Of a stretch of DNA of 8,611 nt, positions 1 to 6,700 are shown in pieces (within the stretch, counting starts at the first letter, position 1; each line of letters opens with the position of its first letter). The notes below the pieces were generated by a model. The model was not told the DNA's origin. It saw only the letters and a list, made by a program, of their open reading frames with translations, and did no database searches. The stretch lies in assembly GCA_964605975.1 (NCBI GenBank), contig CAZSER010000032.1:1-8611 (forward strand), given 5' to 3'. Source of the stretch: JBAYHA01 sp964605975 (lineage in GTDB: Bacteria; Patescibacteriota; Patescibacteriia; UBA11705; JABHMO01). A program made the translations under genes and the position numbers.

Positions 1-107
1 GAAACATTAAATCCTTTTGCTTGTAATATTTTACCAATTGAAGCGGCTGCAACACCTTTCCCAACAGAAGACATCACTCCACCAACAATGAAAATAAATT
101 TACTCAT
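1..107 (-). CDS. pyrG: CTP synthase, N-terminal fragment (runs off the window's left edge)
   Basis: CTP synthase makes CTP from UTP, ATP and glutamine in the cytoplasm. Only the first 35 codons are present, starting at the ATG at 105-107 and reading leftwards. The fragment shows the hallmark start of the synthetase (ammonia ligase) domain: a short beta strand, then GGVMSSVGKG at residues 9-18, matching the family's very conserved GGVVSSLGKG nucleotide-binding loop with its lysine (K17), followed by an AAASIG helix start. This signature is specific enough to name the family despite the short length. The glutaminase domain lies outside the window. No Shine-Dalgarno sequence is seen; the 20 bases before the ATG are almost pure A/T. 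The gene follows ctpA on the same strand with a hairpin terminator between them, so expression depends on readthrough or on a promoter I could not identify with confidence. Confidence 0.93.
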   Translation of the reverse strand, partial: MSKFIFIVGGVMSSVGKGVAAASIGKILQAKGFNV

Positions 108-127
108 AAATTATTATTTTTATTTAT

Positions 128-155
128 AAAAAAGGGGCGACTAATTAAGCCCCCC
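128..155 (-). terminator. Hairpin terminator between ctpA and pyrG
   Basis: On the minus strand a run of six G and a C (complement of 149-155) is followed by a 10-base loop and GCCCC (complement of 134-138), giving a 5-bp all-G:C stem GGGGC/GCCCC, then six T (complement of 128-133). It sits 10 bases after the ctpA stop codon and about 20 bases before the pyrG ATG. The simplest reading is a Rho-independent terminator of the murA-ctpA unit. Two extra G at the 5' side allow the stem to slip register, which is unusual; an attenuator role for pyrG is possible (see findings). The plus strand lacks a T tract, so it works in one direction. Confidence 0.75.
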
Positions 156-165
156 TGTTTTAAAA

Positions 166-1389
166 TTATTTTTTCTGTAAAAGCTCAACTGCTTTATCCA
201 ACTGAGGATCTTTTTTCTTTTGCCAATCCTCCAAACTATATTCAATTTCAATATCAGGAATTATTCCCTCGTCATTAATATTTCTACCTTTTGGAGTAAA
301 CCATTTAGCAACAGTAACCTTGACAGAAGATCCATCCGGTAATCTTTTGACCTGTTGCACAGACCCCTTCCCAAAACTTTTTTTACCAACAATCTGCGCC
401 AATGAATAATCTTGTAAAGCCCCCGCAACAATTTCCGAACCAGAGGCACTTCCTTCATTAATCAGAATAACCGTTGGAATATCTTTCCAAAAAGCTCCAT
501 GACTAGAAAAATAGTTAGATTCTTGGTTTTTTCCGTCTCTCTCTACCATAACAATCGAATTATCAATCCAGTAAGAGACAATATCTATTGCTGTATCCAA
601 AAGACCACCAGGATTATTTCGCATATCCAAAACAATCCCTTTAACCTCCCTGTTATCAACTTCTTGATTTATTTTTTCAAAAAGATGCATGGTATCATCA
701 TTAAATGATTTTAACTCAATATGCAAAATACCATTATCCAACCAATTCCAAACAACACTTTTAATGGTAATTAAATCTCTAATAATTGTTAATTCAAATG
801 GTAGTTCATCTCCCCGAACCAAAGTCAAAGTGACAGCAGTCCCTCGTGGACCACGAATCATTTTGACGGCTTCATCAACTGTTTTGCCAACAATATCTTC
901 TCCGTCAACAGCAAAAACCTTATCTCCAGAGCGCACACCAGCTTTTTCTGCCGGAGTATCAGGTAAAGGAGCGACGATAGTAATAATTCCCTCTTTTTGT
1001 CCGATTTCGGCACCAATCCCAAAAAACTCTCCAGAAATTTGCTCATCAAATTCTGCCGTAATTTCCGGATCCATAAAAACTGTATAAGGATCGCCAACAC
1101 CATCAACCATTCCTCTAATAGCTCCATAATAAAGCTTTTTGTCTTCTATTTTTTGTTTATCAACAAAATCATCAACAATAATTCCATAAACCTGCTTAAA
1201 TATTTTACTTTCAAAAATTTCAGATAATGCTTTTTCTTTATACAAATCAGGATTTACAACAACATCAATTTTACCATCACTAACCTTACCGGCAAAATAA
1301 CCAACAGAAAAAGCACCAAACAAAAAAGAAACTATTATAAACAAAACAATTACTACTTTTAAAAATATCTTTTTACTTTTCTTTTCCAT
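166..1389 (-). CDS. ctpA: Carboxyl-terminal processing protease, S41 family (CtpA/Prc type)
   Basis: This 407-aa protein is a membrane-anchored serine protease that acts outside the cytoplasmic membrane and cleaves substrates near their C-termini. Order of parts: a lysine-rich N-terminus and one hydrophobic segment (about 8-34) serving as signal anchor; a helical stretch (55-110); a PDZ domain (about 118-195) with the GIGAEIG entry and a GVRSGDKV segment; and the S41 protease core (about 205-385) with the conserved LDMRNNPGG stretch at 254-262. The catalytic Ser/Lys/Gln set is complete by motif spacing: S316 in GSASGSE, K341 in SFGKGSVQ and Q345 four residues later, as in Bacillus CtpB (Ser, then Lys 25 residues on). 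Length is normal for the family. The ATG follows an A/T-rich leader without a clear ribosome binding site. It lies 32 bp after murA on the same strand, so the two are probably co-transcribed. The symbol is by family; the substrate is unknown. Confidence 0.95.
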   Translation of the reverse strand: MEKKSKKIFLKVVIVLFIIVSFLFGAFSVGYFAGKVSDGKIDVVVNPDLYKEKALSEIFESKIFKQVYGIIVDDFVDKQKIEDKKLYYGAIRGMVDGVGDPYTVFMDPEITAEFDEQISGEFFGIGAEIGQKEGIITIVAPLPDTPAEKAGVRSGDKVFAVDGEDIVGKTVDEAVKMIRGPRGTAVTLTLVRGDELPFELTIIRDLITIKSVVWNWLDNGILHIELKSFNDDTMHLFEKINQEVDNREVKGIVLDMRNNPGGLLDTAIDIVSYWIDNSIVMVERDGKNQESNYFSSHGAFWKDIPTVILINEGSASGSEIVAGALQDYSLAQIVGKKSFGKGSVQQVKRLPDGSSVKVTVAKWFTPKGRNINDEGIIPDIEIEYSLEDWQKKKDPQLDKAVELLQKK

Positions 1390-1421
1390 AATTTTTATTA
1401 TTATTTTCCTATTCTCCAGGA

Positions 1422-2678
1422 TTATTCATTAACTCTTTCAATTTCTGCTCCCAACATTTGTAATCGTTCTTCGATCTTTTCATATCCACGATCGATTTGA
1501 TAAATATTATCCAAAATCGTTTCCCCTTTAGCAATTAATCCCGCCAAAACCAAAGCAAATCCGGCCCGTAAATCAGGACTGTCCAGTCGACGAGCAAAAA
1601 GCTCCGTTGGACCATTAATAATTATCCGATGAGGATCACACATCACAATCTTAGCTCCCATTTGGACCAACATATCAGAGAAAAAAAGTCTACCTTCAAA
1701 AATTGTTTCATGAAATAAGCTCATACCTTCGGATTGAGTCAATAAAATAACAAAAGGACTAGCCAAATCCGTAATAAAACCAGGATATTCATGAGTCACA
1801 ACATTGGTAGTTTTGATCTCTTTTTTGGCTTTTACTTCAATCCAGTCTTTACCAACAGAGAAAGGAACTCCCATTTTTTCAAACATTGCTAATAAAGATT
1901 CCAAATGACCAGGAACACAGTTGATAACCCTTATCGGATCACCACACAGTGCTCCCAAAATAGCAAAACTTCCCGCCTCAACACGATCTGGAATAACTTC
2001 AAAAACATCGGCACTCAAACTATCCACACCATCAATAATAATAGTATTTGTTCCTGCTCCAGAAATTCTTGCACCACAACTATTTAAATATTCTGCCAAT
2101 GCCGGTATTTCTGGTTCACAAGCACAGTTTTTGAGAATAGTTCTACCTTTGGCCAATGTCGCCGTCATCATCAAAAACTCTGTTCCCGTAACTGAAATGA
2201 TTGGGAAAAAAATTTCTGCTCCTTGTAACTTTTCAGCTTTAAAGGTATAGCCCGTTTCATCTTCTACTACTGTTGCCCCCAATTTTTGCAAACCTGAAAT
2301 AAAAAGATCTATTGGTCTTTTTCCAATGGCACAACCACCGGGATGAGGCATATGGACACGCCCCTCTCTCAATAAAACAACGCCCAACAACAAAACGGAA
2401 ACTCTTATTTTTTTGACCAAAACTGGATCTAAATTAGTAGTAATTAATTTTTCAGTTTTTATTTTTACCACATCACCATCACGAGAAACTACCGACCCCA
2501 AACTTACACACAGTTCTAGCAAACGATTGATCTCTTCAATTTGAGGAACATTTTTGATCGTTATTTCTTCTTTTGATAATAAAGAAGCAACAATTATTTT
2601 TAAAGCACAATTTTTGGCGCCATTAACCTTAATTTCGCCCTTTAATTTTTTACCTCCTTTAATTTTAAAATAAGCCAT
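1422..2678 (-). CDS. murA: UDP-N-acetylglucosamine 1-carboxyvinyltransferase
   Basis: MurA transfers the enolpyruvyl group of phosphoenolpyruvate to UDP-GlcNAc, the first committed step of peptidoglycan synthesis, in the cytoplasm. The 418-aa length matches the family. Key residues seen, aligned by motif with the E. coli enzyme: K22-N23 in the AKNCALKI motif; the catalytic cysteine C116 in HPGGCAIG (the fosfomycin-reactive position, Cys rather than the resistant Asp); R121 just after it; D304 in TDLASPF, the general base; and R397 in IDRGYE near the C-terminus. The two inverted alpha/beta domains of the EPSP synthase fold are implied. The ATG lies in an A/T-rich leader without Shine-Dalgarno sequence. 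It is the first gene of the murA-ctpA pair and sits downstream of the terminator at 2756-2784, so it likely has its own promoter. Its presence implies that the cell makes its own peptidoglycan precursor. Confidence 0.97.
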   Translation of the reverse strand: MAYFKIKGGKKLKGEIKVNGAKNCALKIIVASLLSKEEITIKNVPQIEEINRLLELCVSLGSVVSRDGDVVKIKTEKLITTNLDPVLVKKIRVSVLLLGVVLLREGRVHMPHPGGCAIGKRPIDLFISGLQKLGATVVEDETGYTFKAEKLQGAEIFFPIISVTGTEFLMMTATLAKGRTILKNCACEPEIPALAEYLNSCGARISGAGTNTIIIDGVDSLSADVFEVIPDRVEAGSFAILGALCGDPIRVINCVPGHLESLLAMFEKMGVPFSVGKDWIEVKAKKEIKTTNVVTHEYPGFITDLASPFVILLTQSEGMSLFHETIFEGRLFFSDMLVQMGAKIVMCDPHRIIINGPTELFARRLDSPDLRAGFALVLAGLIAKGETILDNIYQIDRGYEKIEERLQMLGAEIERVNE

Positions 2679-2706
2679 ATTTTTATTACTATTGATAAAT
2701 TTTACT

Positions 2707-2733
2707 ACTATATCTTAACATAAATAAAAGCAA
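2707..2733 (-). promoter_or_regulatory. Possible promoter for murA-ctpA
   Basis: On the minus strand TTGCTT (complement of 2728-2733) is followed after 15 bases by TATAGT (complement of 2707-2712), 29 bases ahead of the murA ATG. The -10 matches consensus at five of six positions, but the spacer is short. An overlapping alternative -10, TAAGAT (complement of 2712-2717), carries an extended TG one base upstream. A promoter is expected here because the terminator just upstream ends the preceding unit. The exact boxes are uncertain in such AT-rich sequence. Confidence 0.35.
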
Positions 2734-2755
2734 AAAGAAAGTGCTTATTTAAGAC

Positions 2756-2784
2756 AAAAAACCACCGCAAAGCTGGTGGTTTTT
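2756..2784 (-). terminator. Rho-independent terminator of the three-gene operon
   Basis: A 6-bp stem ACCACC/GGTGGT (2761-2766 with 2775-2780) with a short loop is followed on the minus strand by TTTTT (complement of 2756-2760). It begins 16 bases after the TAG stop of the large coiled-coil gene. The plus strand also has a T run (2780-2784), so it could work both ways, but no plus-strand gene ends here. The region 2679-2799 holds only this terminator and the murA leader/promoter. Confidence 0.85.
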
Positions 2785-2799
2785 ATTTGTATTTATGAT

Positions 2800-5700
2800 C
2801 TAAGGTTCAAAATATCTAAAAATATTGCCTAAGATTTTATTCGAATTTTCTGTCAAGTTATAAATTTTTTCATAAAGATCATTCTTTTCTTTTACCTCCC
2901 CGGTAGAAAAATACTTACTTCTCAATCTAAGGAGTTCCTCTCCTCTCGCCATGACTATTGACTCTGCCAACTCCAAGTCTTCTATCTTCCCATTTCTATA
3001 TAAATCCCTTAAAATCTCTTTATAATTATCAATAACAATCCCCCTTGCCAGTAAATTATTTTCTCTTTCTCTCAAACCTTCCATATCTTCCTGTATTTCC
3101 GATTCAACCTCAAACCAACCCCAACTGGTGTTTTCAACTTTTTCATTTGAAGAATTATCCCGTTCCCAATCTTTATTTTCCCTGCCAACAAAAGGAGCCG
3201 GCTCCCACTCTACTTCCTTAATTTCAAAATTTTCTGTTTTTAAATCATCACTTATATCAAAATCATCATTATATTCTTCTATCTCTTTTTCTTTTCTTTT
3301 ATTTTTTAATTTACTAATCCATTCTCTTAGATTAAGTTTCATTCGAGGTGCAAGCAAAACTGCCGACCCCAATAAAAACTCTTTGGCAACACCAGCACCA
3401 ACAGCGACCCCCAACCCCAAAGCCAACATTTGACGCACCTGTTTTCTTGAAACATCTTTTCTTTCTTCCTTTAATAGTTCACTATCCGCATCAGCAAGCA
3501 GTTCTGCTAGTTTTCTTCTAACTTCTTCTCTTTTTCTTTCTAATATTCGTAAAGATTCATCAATAAATTCTTTTTCTTCCATAATTTCTGAAGCTGATTT
3601 TTCGGTAATCTCTCTTTCGATCTCTTTGCTATCTTCCAGCGCTTTTGTTAAATCATTTTCTAAATTTTCCTCCAATTTAAAATCTTTATCCAAAAAAGAA
3701 TCCCAATCAATACCCCCCTCAATTCTAGGCAAAGCTCCATTTAAAAATCCTTCTACTTGAGAAATTTTTAAATCAGCTTCTTTCCCCACCTTCTTCATAA
3801 TAAACAACTGCATTTCCGAGGGGAACTGATTGTACATTTGTTGAGCTCTTTTTTTGGAAGAGTCCCAATTTTTGTAAACTTGTGCTTTTTTCTCATCATC
3901 ACTACCCCTATAAGCATCAACTACCGCCTCGAAAAGTTTTCCGTTCACAAAAGCGGATAATTTCAAATAAGCAATCAGTTGTTCTTTTAAAATTATTATC
4001 TTTTCTTTTTTTAACCGTTCTGTTCTTCCAGGATCAGCTTCGCTTAACCTCTTGGAATCCTTAAAGTTTTTTGCATCTTTGGAAAAATCTTGCGGAATAG
4101 CCTCTCGTAATCGTCGATATTTTTCTTTTAGTAATTCCATATAAACGGGATTATCCGTCATTTTTTTGCCCCGCATTGCCATGGTTCCAGAGAAATACGC
4201 CAATAACTTTTCCAACTGAGCAGTGCTCATTTTGGTTGCTTCTTCTTTGGCTCTATTTAACAGTAGTTCTTCCTTTTTTTGTTCATAACCTTCCGGCTTT
4301 TTGCTATCAAAAAAGCCTCTTCCTTCTTCTTTAATAAAACTATCCAAAACTTTCTTATCGGACTTGTTTAATCCAATCTGTAAACTGTTTTTTTGATCTG
4401 CCAACTGATTAAGTCTGTCAAAAGTTCCTGAATAAGCCATCGCCCCACCAATAACTTTTTGAATTCCAAATAAAGGCAACGCAACATGAGGCATAGCAAA
4501 ACCAATTCCCAACAGAGAAGCATTTATTACTGTACGAACATGTGGAGCTGATTTTAATTTATCAAAAAACTTTTTTCCCCAACCTTGCCTTGAGATAAAA
4601 ACCTCCGCCCGACTATCAGCCAAAGCCACTTCTTGTTCTAAAGCTAAATCTAAACTATCAGAAACATATTCAGCTCTTGCTTGGCAAAAATTTTTATATA
4701 ATTTTTCATTTTTGGCTTTTTCTTCCTTAAAATATTTATCATTACCTAAAGCAATATCAATTTTAGCAAAAAATCCGCCAAAATCCTTAGAGAAAACCAC
4801 ATTATGTTTCAAGTATTCTTGTCGAGCAGTTTCCAAAACTCTTTTGCGTAAAAAGTTAATTACTTTTTCCTTGATAACAGGAATATCCGGCAAGGATCTA
4901 ACAAATTTTGAATTTGCCTCAGCATTAGAATCAAAAGCCAATTCAACCGCTTTGGCAATTACTTCCGTACGGTATAATGACCCATTTTCAGTTTTTAAAA
5001 ATTTTGTTTTTCTAATCGCTTCCAAAAAAAGTTCCTCCGAAGAAGCTTGATTTATTTCTTGCCAAGATTCAGTTAAATTTTCTTCTATTTTTTGTAAATC
5101 ATCAAAACTAATCTGATTTTTTTTATTAGTTTCTGGATCAAAAACTGTATATTTTTCTTCATCAATATTATAAGACTCTACATTCACTGCAAGACCGTTA
5201 AACAGTCCCCAATCTCCATTAGGAATTCTCAAACTGTTTTTTCGTTCTTTTTGTTCTCTAATCGCCAATTCTTCCAGGCTTTTCCGCACTCTTTCAGCTT
5301 CATCAATGTTTTCTTTTTCTTCATTTTCCACAGTCGCTATTGGCAAATCTTTTGTCGCTTTATTCTCCTGCGGATCCTCTATGTTTGTTGAAACAACCTC
5401 TTCATATTTCTTGCTAAGTTTATTTTTTCTAGATGCTGACTTTTTTTTCTTTGGCTTATCAATAATAACATCTCCTTGTTGTTTTTCTTTTTCTCCATTT
5501 TCGACATCAGCCGTTATCTTTTGGAAATATTTATCATAGAAAGAAATATCCCCCATATCTAATCGGCTTGAACGAACGGCTGATTGTTCTTCTTTTTCAA
5601 TTCGAGATTCAAGATCAATAAGATTAGCCAATAACTTTGACTTTAAAACTTTATCATCACCAACAGAGTCATACTGCTGTTTTGTTTCTTGAAGTAGTTT

Positions 5701-6045
5701 TTTTAAATTAGAAACTTTTTCCACATCAAAAAAACCAGATGCCGTTTGTTCCAGCTCCTTTTGGAATACTTGATAAATATTTTCTGCTTTTTGTTGATAC
5801 TTATTAGCAGTTTCCGCATCCAAAACCACTAATTTTTTTAGCAAATCCAAATAAGAATCTCTAATTACTTCAGCTTCTTTTTCTATTTTGTTTTTTTCTT
5901 CAAGCAAAGATTCAAAAGTCACTTTCTTTTGCTCTTTTTCCCTTTTATCTTTTTCTATCTTTTCAACCCGAGGTAATTTTTCTGCTTGAAAATTATTACT
6001 ATTGCTTTGACGACTATTTAAAACAGCGCCTGATTCTTTTGGCAT
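2800..6045 (-). CDS. Very large coiled-coil protein with two hydrophobic segments, function unknown
   Basis: I do not recognise this ~1081-aa protein. Numbering from the ATG at 6043-6045: residues 30-160 are Lys/Glu/Gln-rich and predicted helical or coiled-coil; 195-215 is a strongly basic linker; about 272-322 looks like a small beta module (GDWGLFNG start, then V-x-V and YTVFDPETN strands, ending in DLQKIEE); 325-490 is helical. A hydrophobic Gly/Ala-containing stretch lies at about 500-535, a long charged helical region follows, with strong heptad-like Glu/Lys content at 790-870, and a second hydrophobic stretch with closely spaced glycines lies at about 872-899. After it come a very basic patch (KLKNKRKEKE), an acidic Trp-containing linker and a C-terminal helical region (about 985-1075). 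There is no signal peptide and no enzymatic motif. A TTG at 6052-6054 would add three residues one base after the upstream stop; ATG is preferred. It is the last gene of a tight operon, with a terminator right after it. A structural or membrane-associated scaffold is inference only. Confidence 0.85.
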   Translation of the reverse strand: MPKESGAVLNSRQSNSNNFQAEKLPRVEKIEKDKREKEQKKVTFESLLEEKNKIEKEAEVIRDSYLDLLKKLVVLDAETANKYQQKAENIYQVFQKELEQTASGFFDVEKVSNLKKLLQETKQQYDSVGDDKVLKSKLLANLIDLESRIEKEEQSAVRSSRLDMGDISFYDKYFQKITADVENGEKEKQQGDVIIDKPKKKKSASRKNKLSKKYEEVVSTNIEDPQENKATKDLPIATVENEEKENIDEAERVRKSLEELAIREQKERKNSLRIPNGDWGLFNGLAVNVESYNIDEEKYTVFDPETNKKNQISFDDLQKIEENLTESWQEINQASSEELFLEAIRKTKFLKTENGSLYRTEVIAKAVELAFDSNAEANSKFVRSLPDIPVIKEKVINFLRKRVLETARQEYLKHNVVFSKDFGGFFAKIDIALGNDKYFKEEKAKNEKLYKNFCQARAEYVSDSLDLALEQEVALADSRAEVFISRQGWGKKFFDKLKSAPHVRTVINASLLGIGFAMPHVALPLFGIQKVIGGAMAYSGTFDRLNQLADQKNSLQIGLNKSDKKVLDSFIKEEGRGFFDSKKPEGYEQKKEELLLNRAKEEATKMSTAQLEKLLAYFSGTMAMRGKKMTDNPVYMELLKEKYRRLREAIPQDFSKDAKNFKDSKRLSEADPGRTERLKKEKIIILKEQLIAYLKLSAFVNGKLFEAVVDAYRGSDDEKKAQVYKNWDSSKKRAQQMYNQFPSEMQLFIMKKVGKEADLKISQVEGFLNGALPRIEGGIDWDSFLDKDFKLEENLENDLTKALEDSKEIEREITEKSASEIMEEKEFIDESLRILERKREEVRRKLAELLADADSELLKEERKDVSRKQVRQMLALGLGVAVGAGVAKEFLLGSAVLLAPRMKLNLREWISKLKNKRKEKEIEEYNDDFDISDDLKTENFEIKEVEWEPAPFVGRENKDWERDNSSNEKVENTSWGWFEVESEIQEDMEGLRERENNLLARGIVIDNYKEILRDLYRNGKIEDLELAESIVMARGEELLRLRSKYFSTGEVKEKNDLYEKIYNLTENSNKILGNIFRYFEP

Positions 6046-6055
6046 AATCGGCAAA

Positions 6056-6250
6056 CTAATTGATTATTAAATTTTTTACTTTTTCTAAAGCTTCTTCTAT
6101 TTTCTTTTTCTCAGCCAACTTAATAGCTTTACTTATTGCCCCCACCGTTTCTTTGGAGAGTCGCTTCATTTTGTCTTCAAACTCTTTTAATGCCTCAGTC
6201 ATCAAATTAATCGCCTGTTCTGGTCTTATTTTTATTTTTGTTTTGTTCAT
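6056..6250 (-). CDS. Small (64-aa) helical protein, function unknown
   Basis: A short basic protein with ATG start and TAG stop, placed 3 bases after the stop of the 99-aa gene and about 10 bases before the ATG of the large coiled-coil gene. This tight same-strand packing, not similarity, is the main reason to believe it. After an opening KTKIKI segment the sequence is almost entirely helix-forming, rich in Lys, Glu, Ala, Ile and Leu, with two likely helices (about 10-34 and 36-62) that could form a hairpin. No Cys, His or Trp and no known motif is visible, and there is no membrane segment. The opposite strand has an open frame of similar length, but it is an antisense shadow with a low-complexity Phe/Ser composition. 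It could be a partner or chaperone of its neighbours; that is a guess. Confidence 0.75.
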   Translation of the reverse strand: MNKTKIKIRPEQAINLMTEALKEFEDKMKRLSKETVGAISKAIKLAEKKKIEEALEKVKNLIIN

Positions 6251-6253
6251 AAA

Positions 6254-6553
6254 TTAAATCTGGCCAACTGCTTGGAGCATTTCTTCTTTGACCTTAACAA
6301 TTTCTTGTTTTAATAAATCATCCACATCAGGAACTTTTTCGGCGACAAACGCCAAAATCTCCTGTGGATTTCTCTCCATTTGAGTTAATTCTATAGAATC
6401 CTCAGCCTTCATCCGATCCATAATTTGCAACAAGACACGCTTCATCACTAAATCCGTCATTTTATCAATCAATGATTTTTTTTCTTGTTCACTTAACGCT
6501 TCTAGCCCCAAAAGCTCAATTATATTTTCACTAAGTAATTCATCTAAAGCCAT
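6254..6553 (-). CDS. DUF5663-like small protein, function unknown
   Basis: A 99-aa acidic, helical protein, the first gene of the three-gene operon. It opens with an amphipathic segment (LSENIIELLGLEALS, residues 7-21), then a helix carrying MTDLVMKRVLLQIMDRM (about 32-48), an acidic turn, and a second half with ILAFVAEKVPDVDDLLK (66-82) and a C-terminal helix. The layout, a short LLGLE-type opening, then a KRVL helix, then a VPDxDxLL segment, resembles from memory the DUF5663 family found widely in Patescibacteria; a profile search would settle this. No catalytic or metal-binding residues stand out, and there is no signal or membrane segment. The ATG at 6551-6553 lies 31 bases downstream of a strong extended -10 element. 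No Shine-Dalgarno site is seen. The function is not known. Confidence 0.82.
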   Translation of the reverse strand: MALDELLSENIIELLGLEALSEQEKKSLIDKMTDLVMKRVLLQIMDRMKAEDSIELTQMERNPQEILAFVAEKVPDVDDLLKQEIVKVKEEMLQAVGQI

Positions 6554-6583
6554 ACGGTTTTTATTTTAAGTTAAATCAACATA

Positions 6584-6612
6584 ATTATATCACTATTTTG
6601 CTTTTCTCGCAA
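6584..6612 (-). promoter_or_regulatory. Promoter of the three-gene operon (extended -10)
   Basis: The minus strand has TTGCGA (complement of 6607-6612), a 17-base spacer and a perfect TATAAT (complement of 6584-6589) preceded by TG one base upstream (TGATATAAT). It lies 30 bases ahead of the ATG of the 99-aa gene. This is the best promoter in the window: a full -10 consensus, an extended -10, correct spacing and a four-of-six -35. Confidence 0.75.
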
Positions 6613-6623
6613 AAACTTGTCAA
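6595..6623 (-). promoter_or_regulatory. Second, overlapping promoter candidate upstream of the same operon
   Basis: A perfect -35 TTGACA (complement of 6618-6623) is followed after 17 bases by CAAAAT (complement of 6595-6600), a four-of-six -10. It is shifted 11 bases upstream of the extended -10 promoter. Either it is a second start or the TTGACA is incidental; the weaker -10 lowers confidence. Confidence 0.35.
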
Positions 6624-6645
6624 ATATTATCTATTTTTTTAACTC

Positions 6646-6674
6646 TTTTAATTTTAGAGTAAATATGCTTTAAT
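6646..6674 (+). promoter_or_regulatory. Likely promoter of the PEGA-domain gene
   Basis: TTTAAT at 6669-6674 matches the -10 consensus at five of six positions and carries an extended TG one base upstream (TGCTTTAAT). The -35 region 17 bases upstream (TTTTAA, 6646-6651) is poor. The element ends 26 bases before the ATG at 6701, a sensible leader length. It is divergent from the operon promoter, with about 23 bases between the two -35 regions. Confidence 0.5.
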
Positions 6675-6700
6675 ATCTAAAGAACAATTAATACTAAATT

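Noticed and set aside
689..1087. 132-residue open frame on the plus strand inside ctpA
   Set aside because: It lies fully antisense to a protease with intact motifs; its Ser/Pro/Thr-rich composition is that of a shadow frame, with no leader or neighbour support.
1921..2250. 109-residue open frame on the plus strand inside murA
   Set aside because: It is antisense to a clearly identified murA, with no promoter or start signal, and looks like a complement shadow.
2780..2790. Plus-strand use of the 2756-2784 hairpin as a terminator
   Set aside because: The T run is present, but no plus-strand gene ends upstream, so only the minus-strand role is supported.
3128..5539. Several Ser/Phe-rich plus-strand open frames across the large coiled-coil gene
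   Set aside because: Lys/Glu-rich coding on one strand yields Phe/Ser/Leu-rich open frames on the other; they have no promoters, spacing or domain signs.
6052..6054. TTG start giving three extra residues to the large protein
   Set aside because: It is in frame and one base from the upstream stop, but the ATG nine bases later is the stronger codon with comparable context; it remains a minor possibility.
6060..6257. 65-residue plus-strand frame opposite the 64-aa gene
   Set aside because: The minus-strand frame fits tightly into an operon; the plus frame is Phe/Ser-rich, isolated and antisense.
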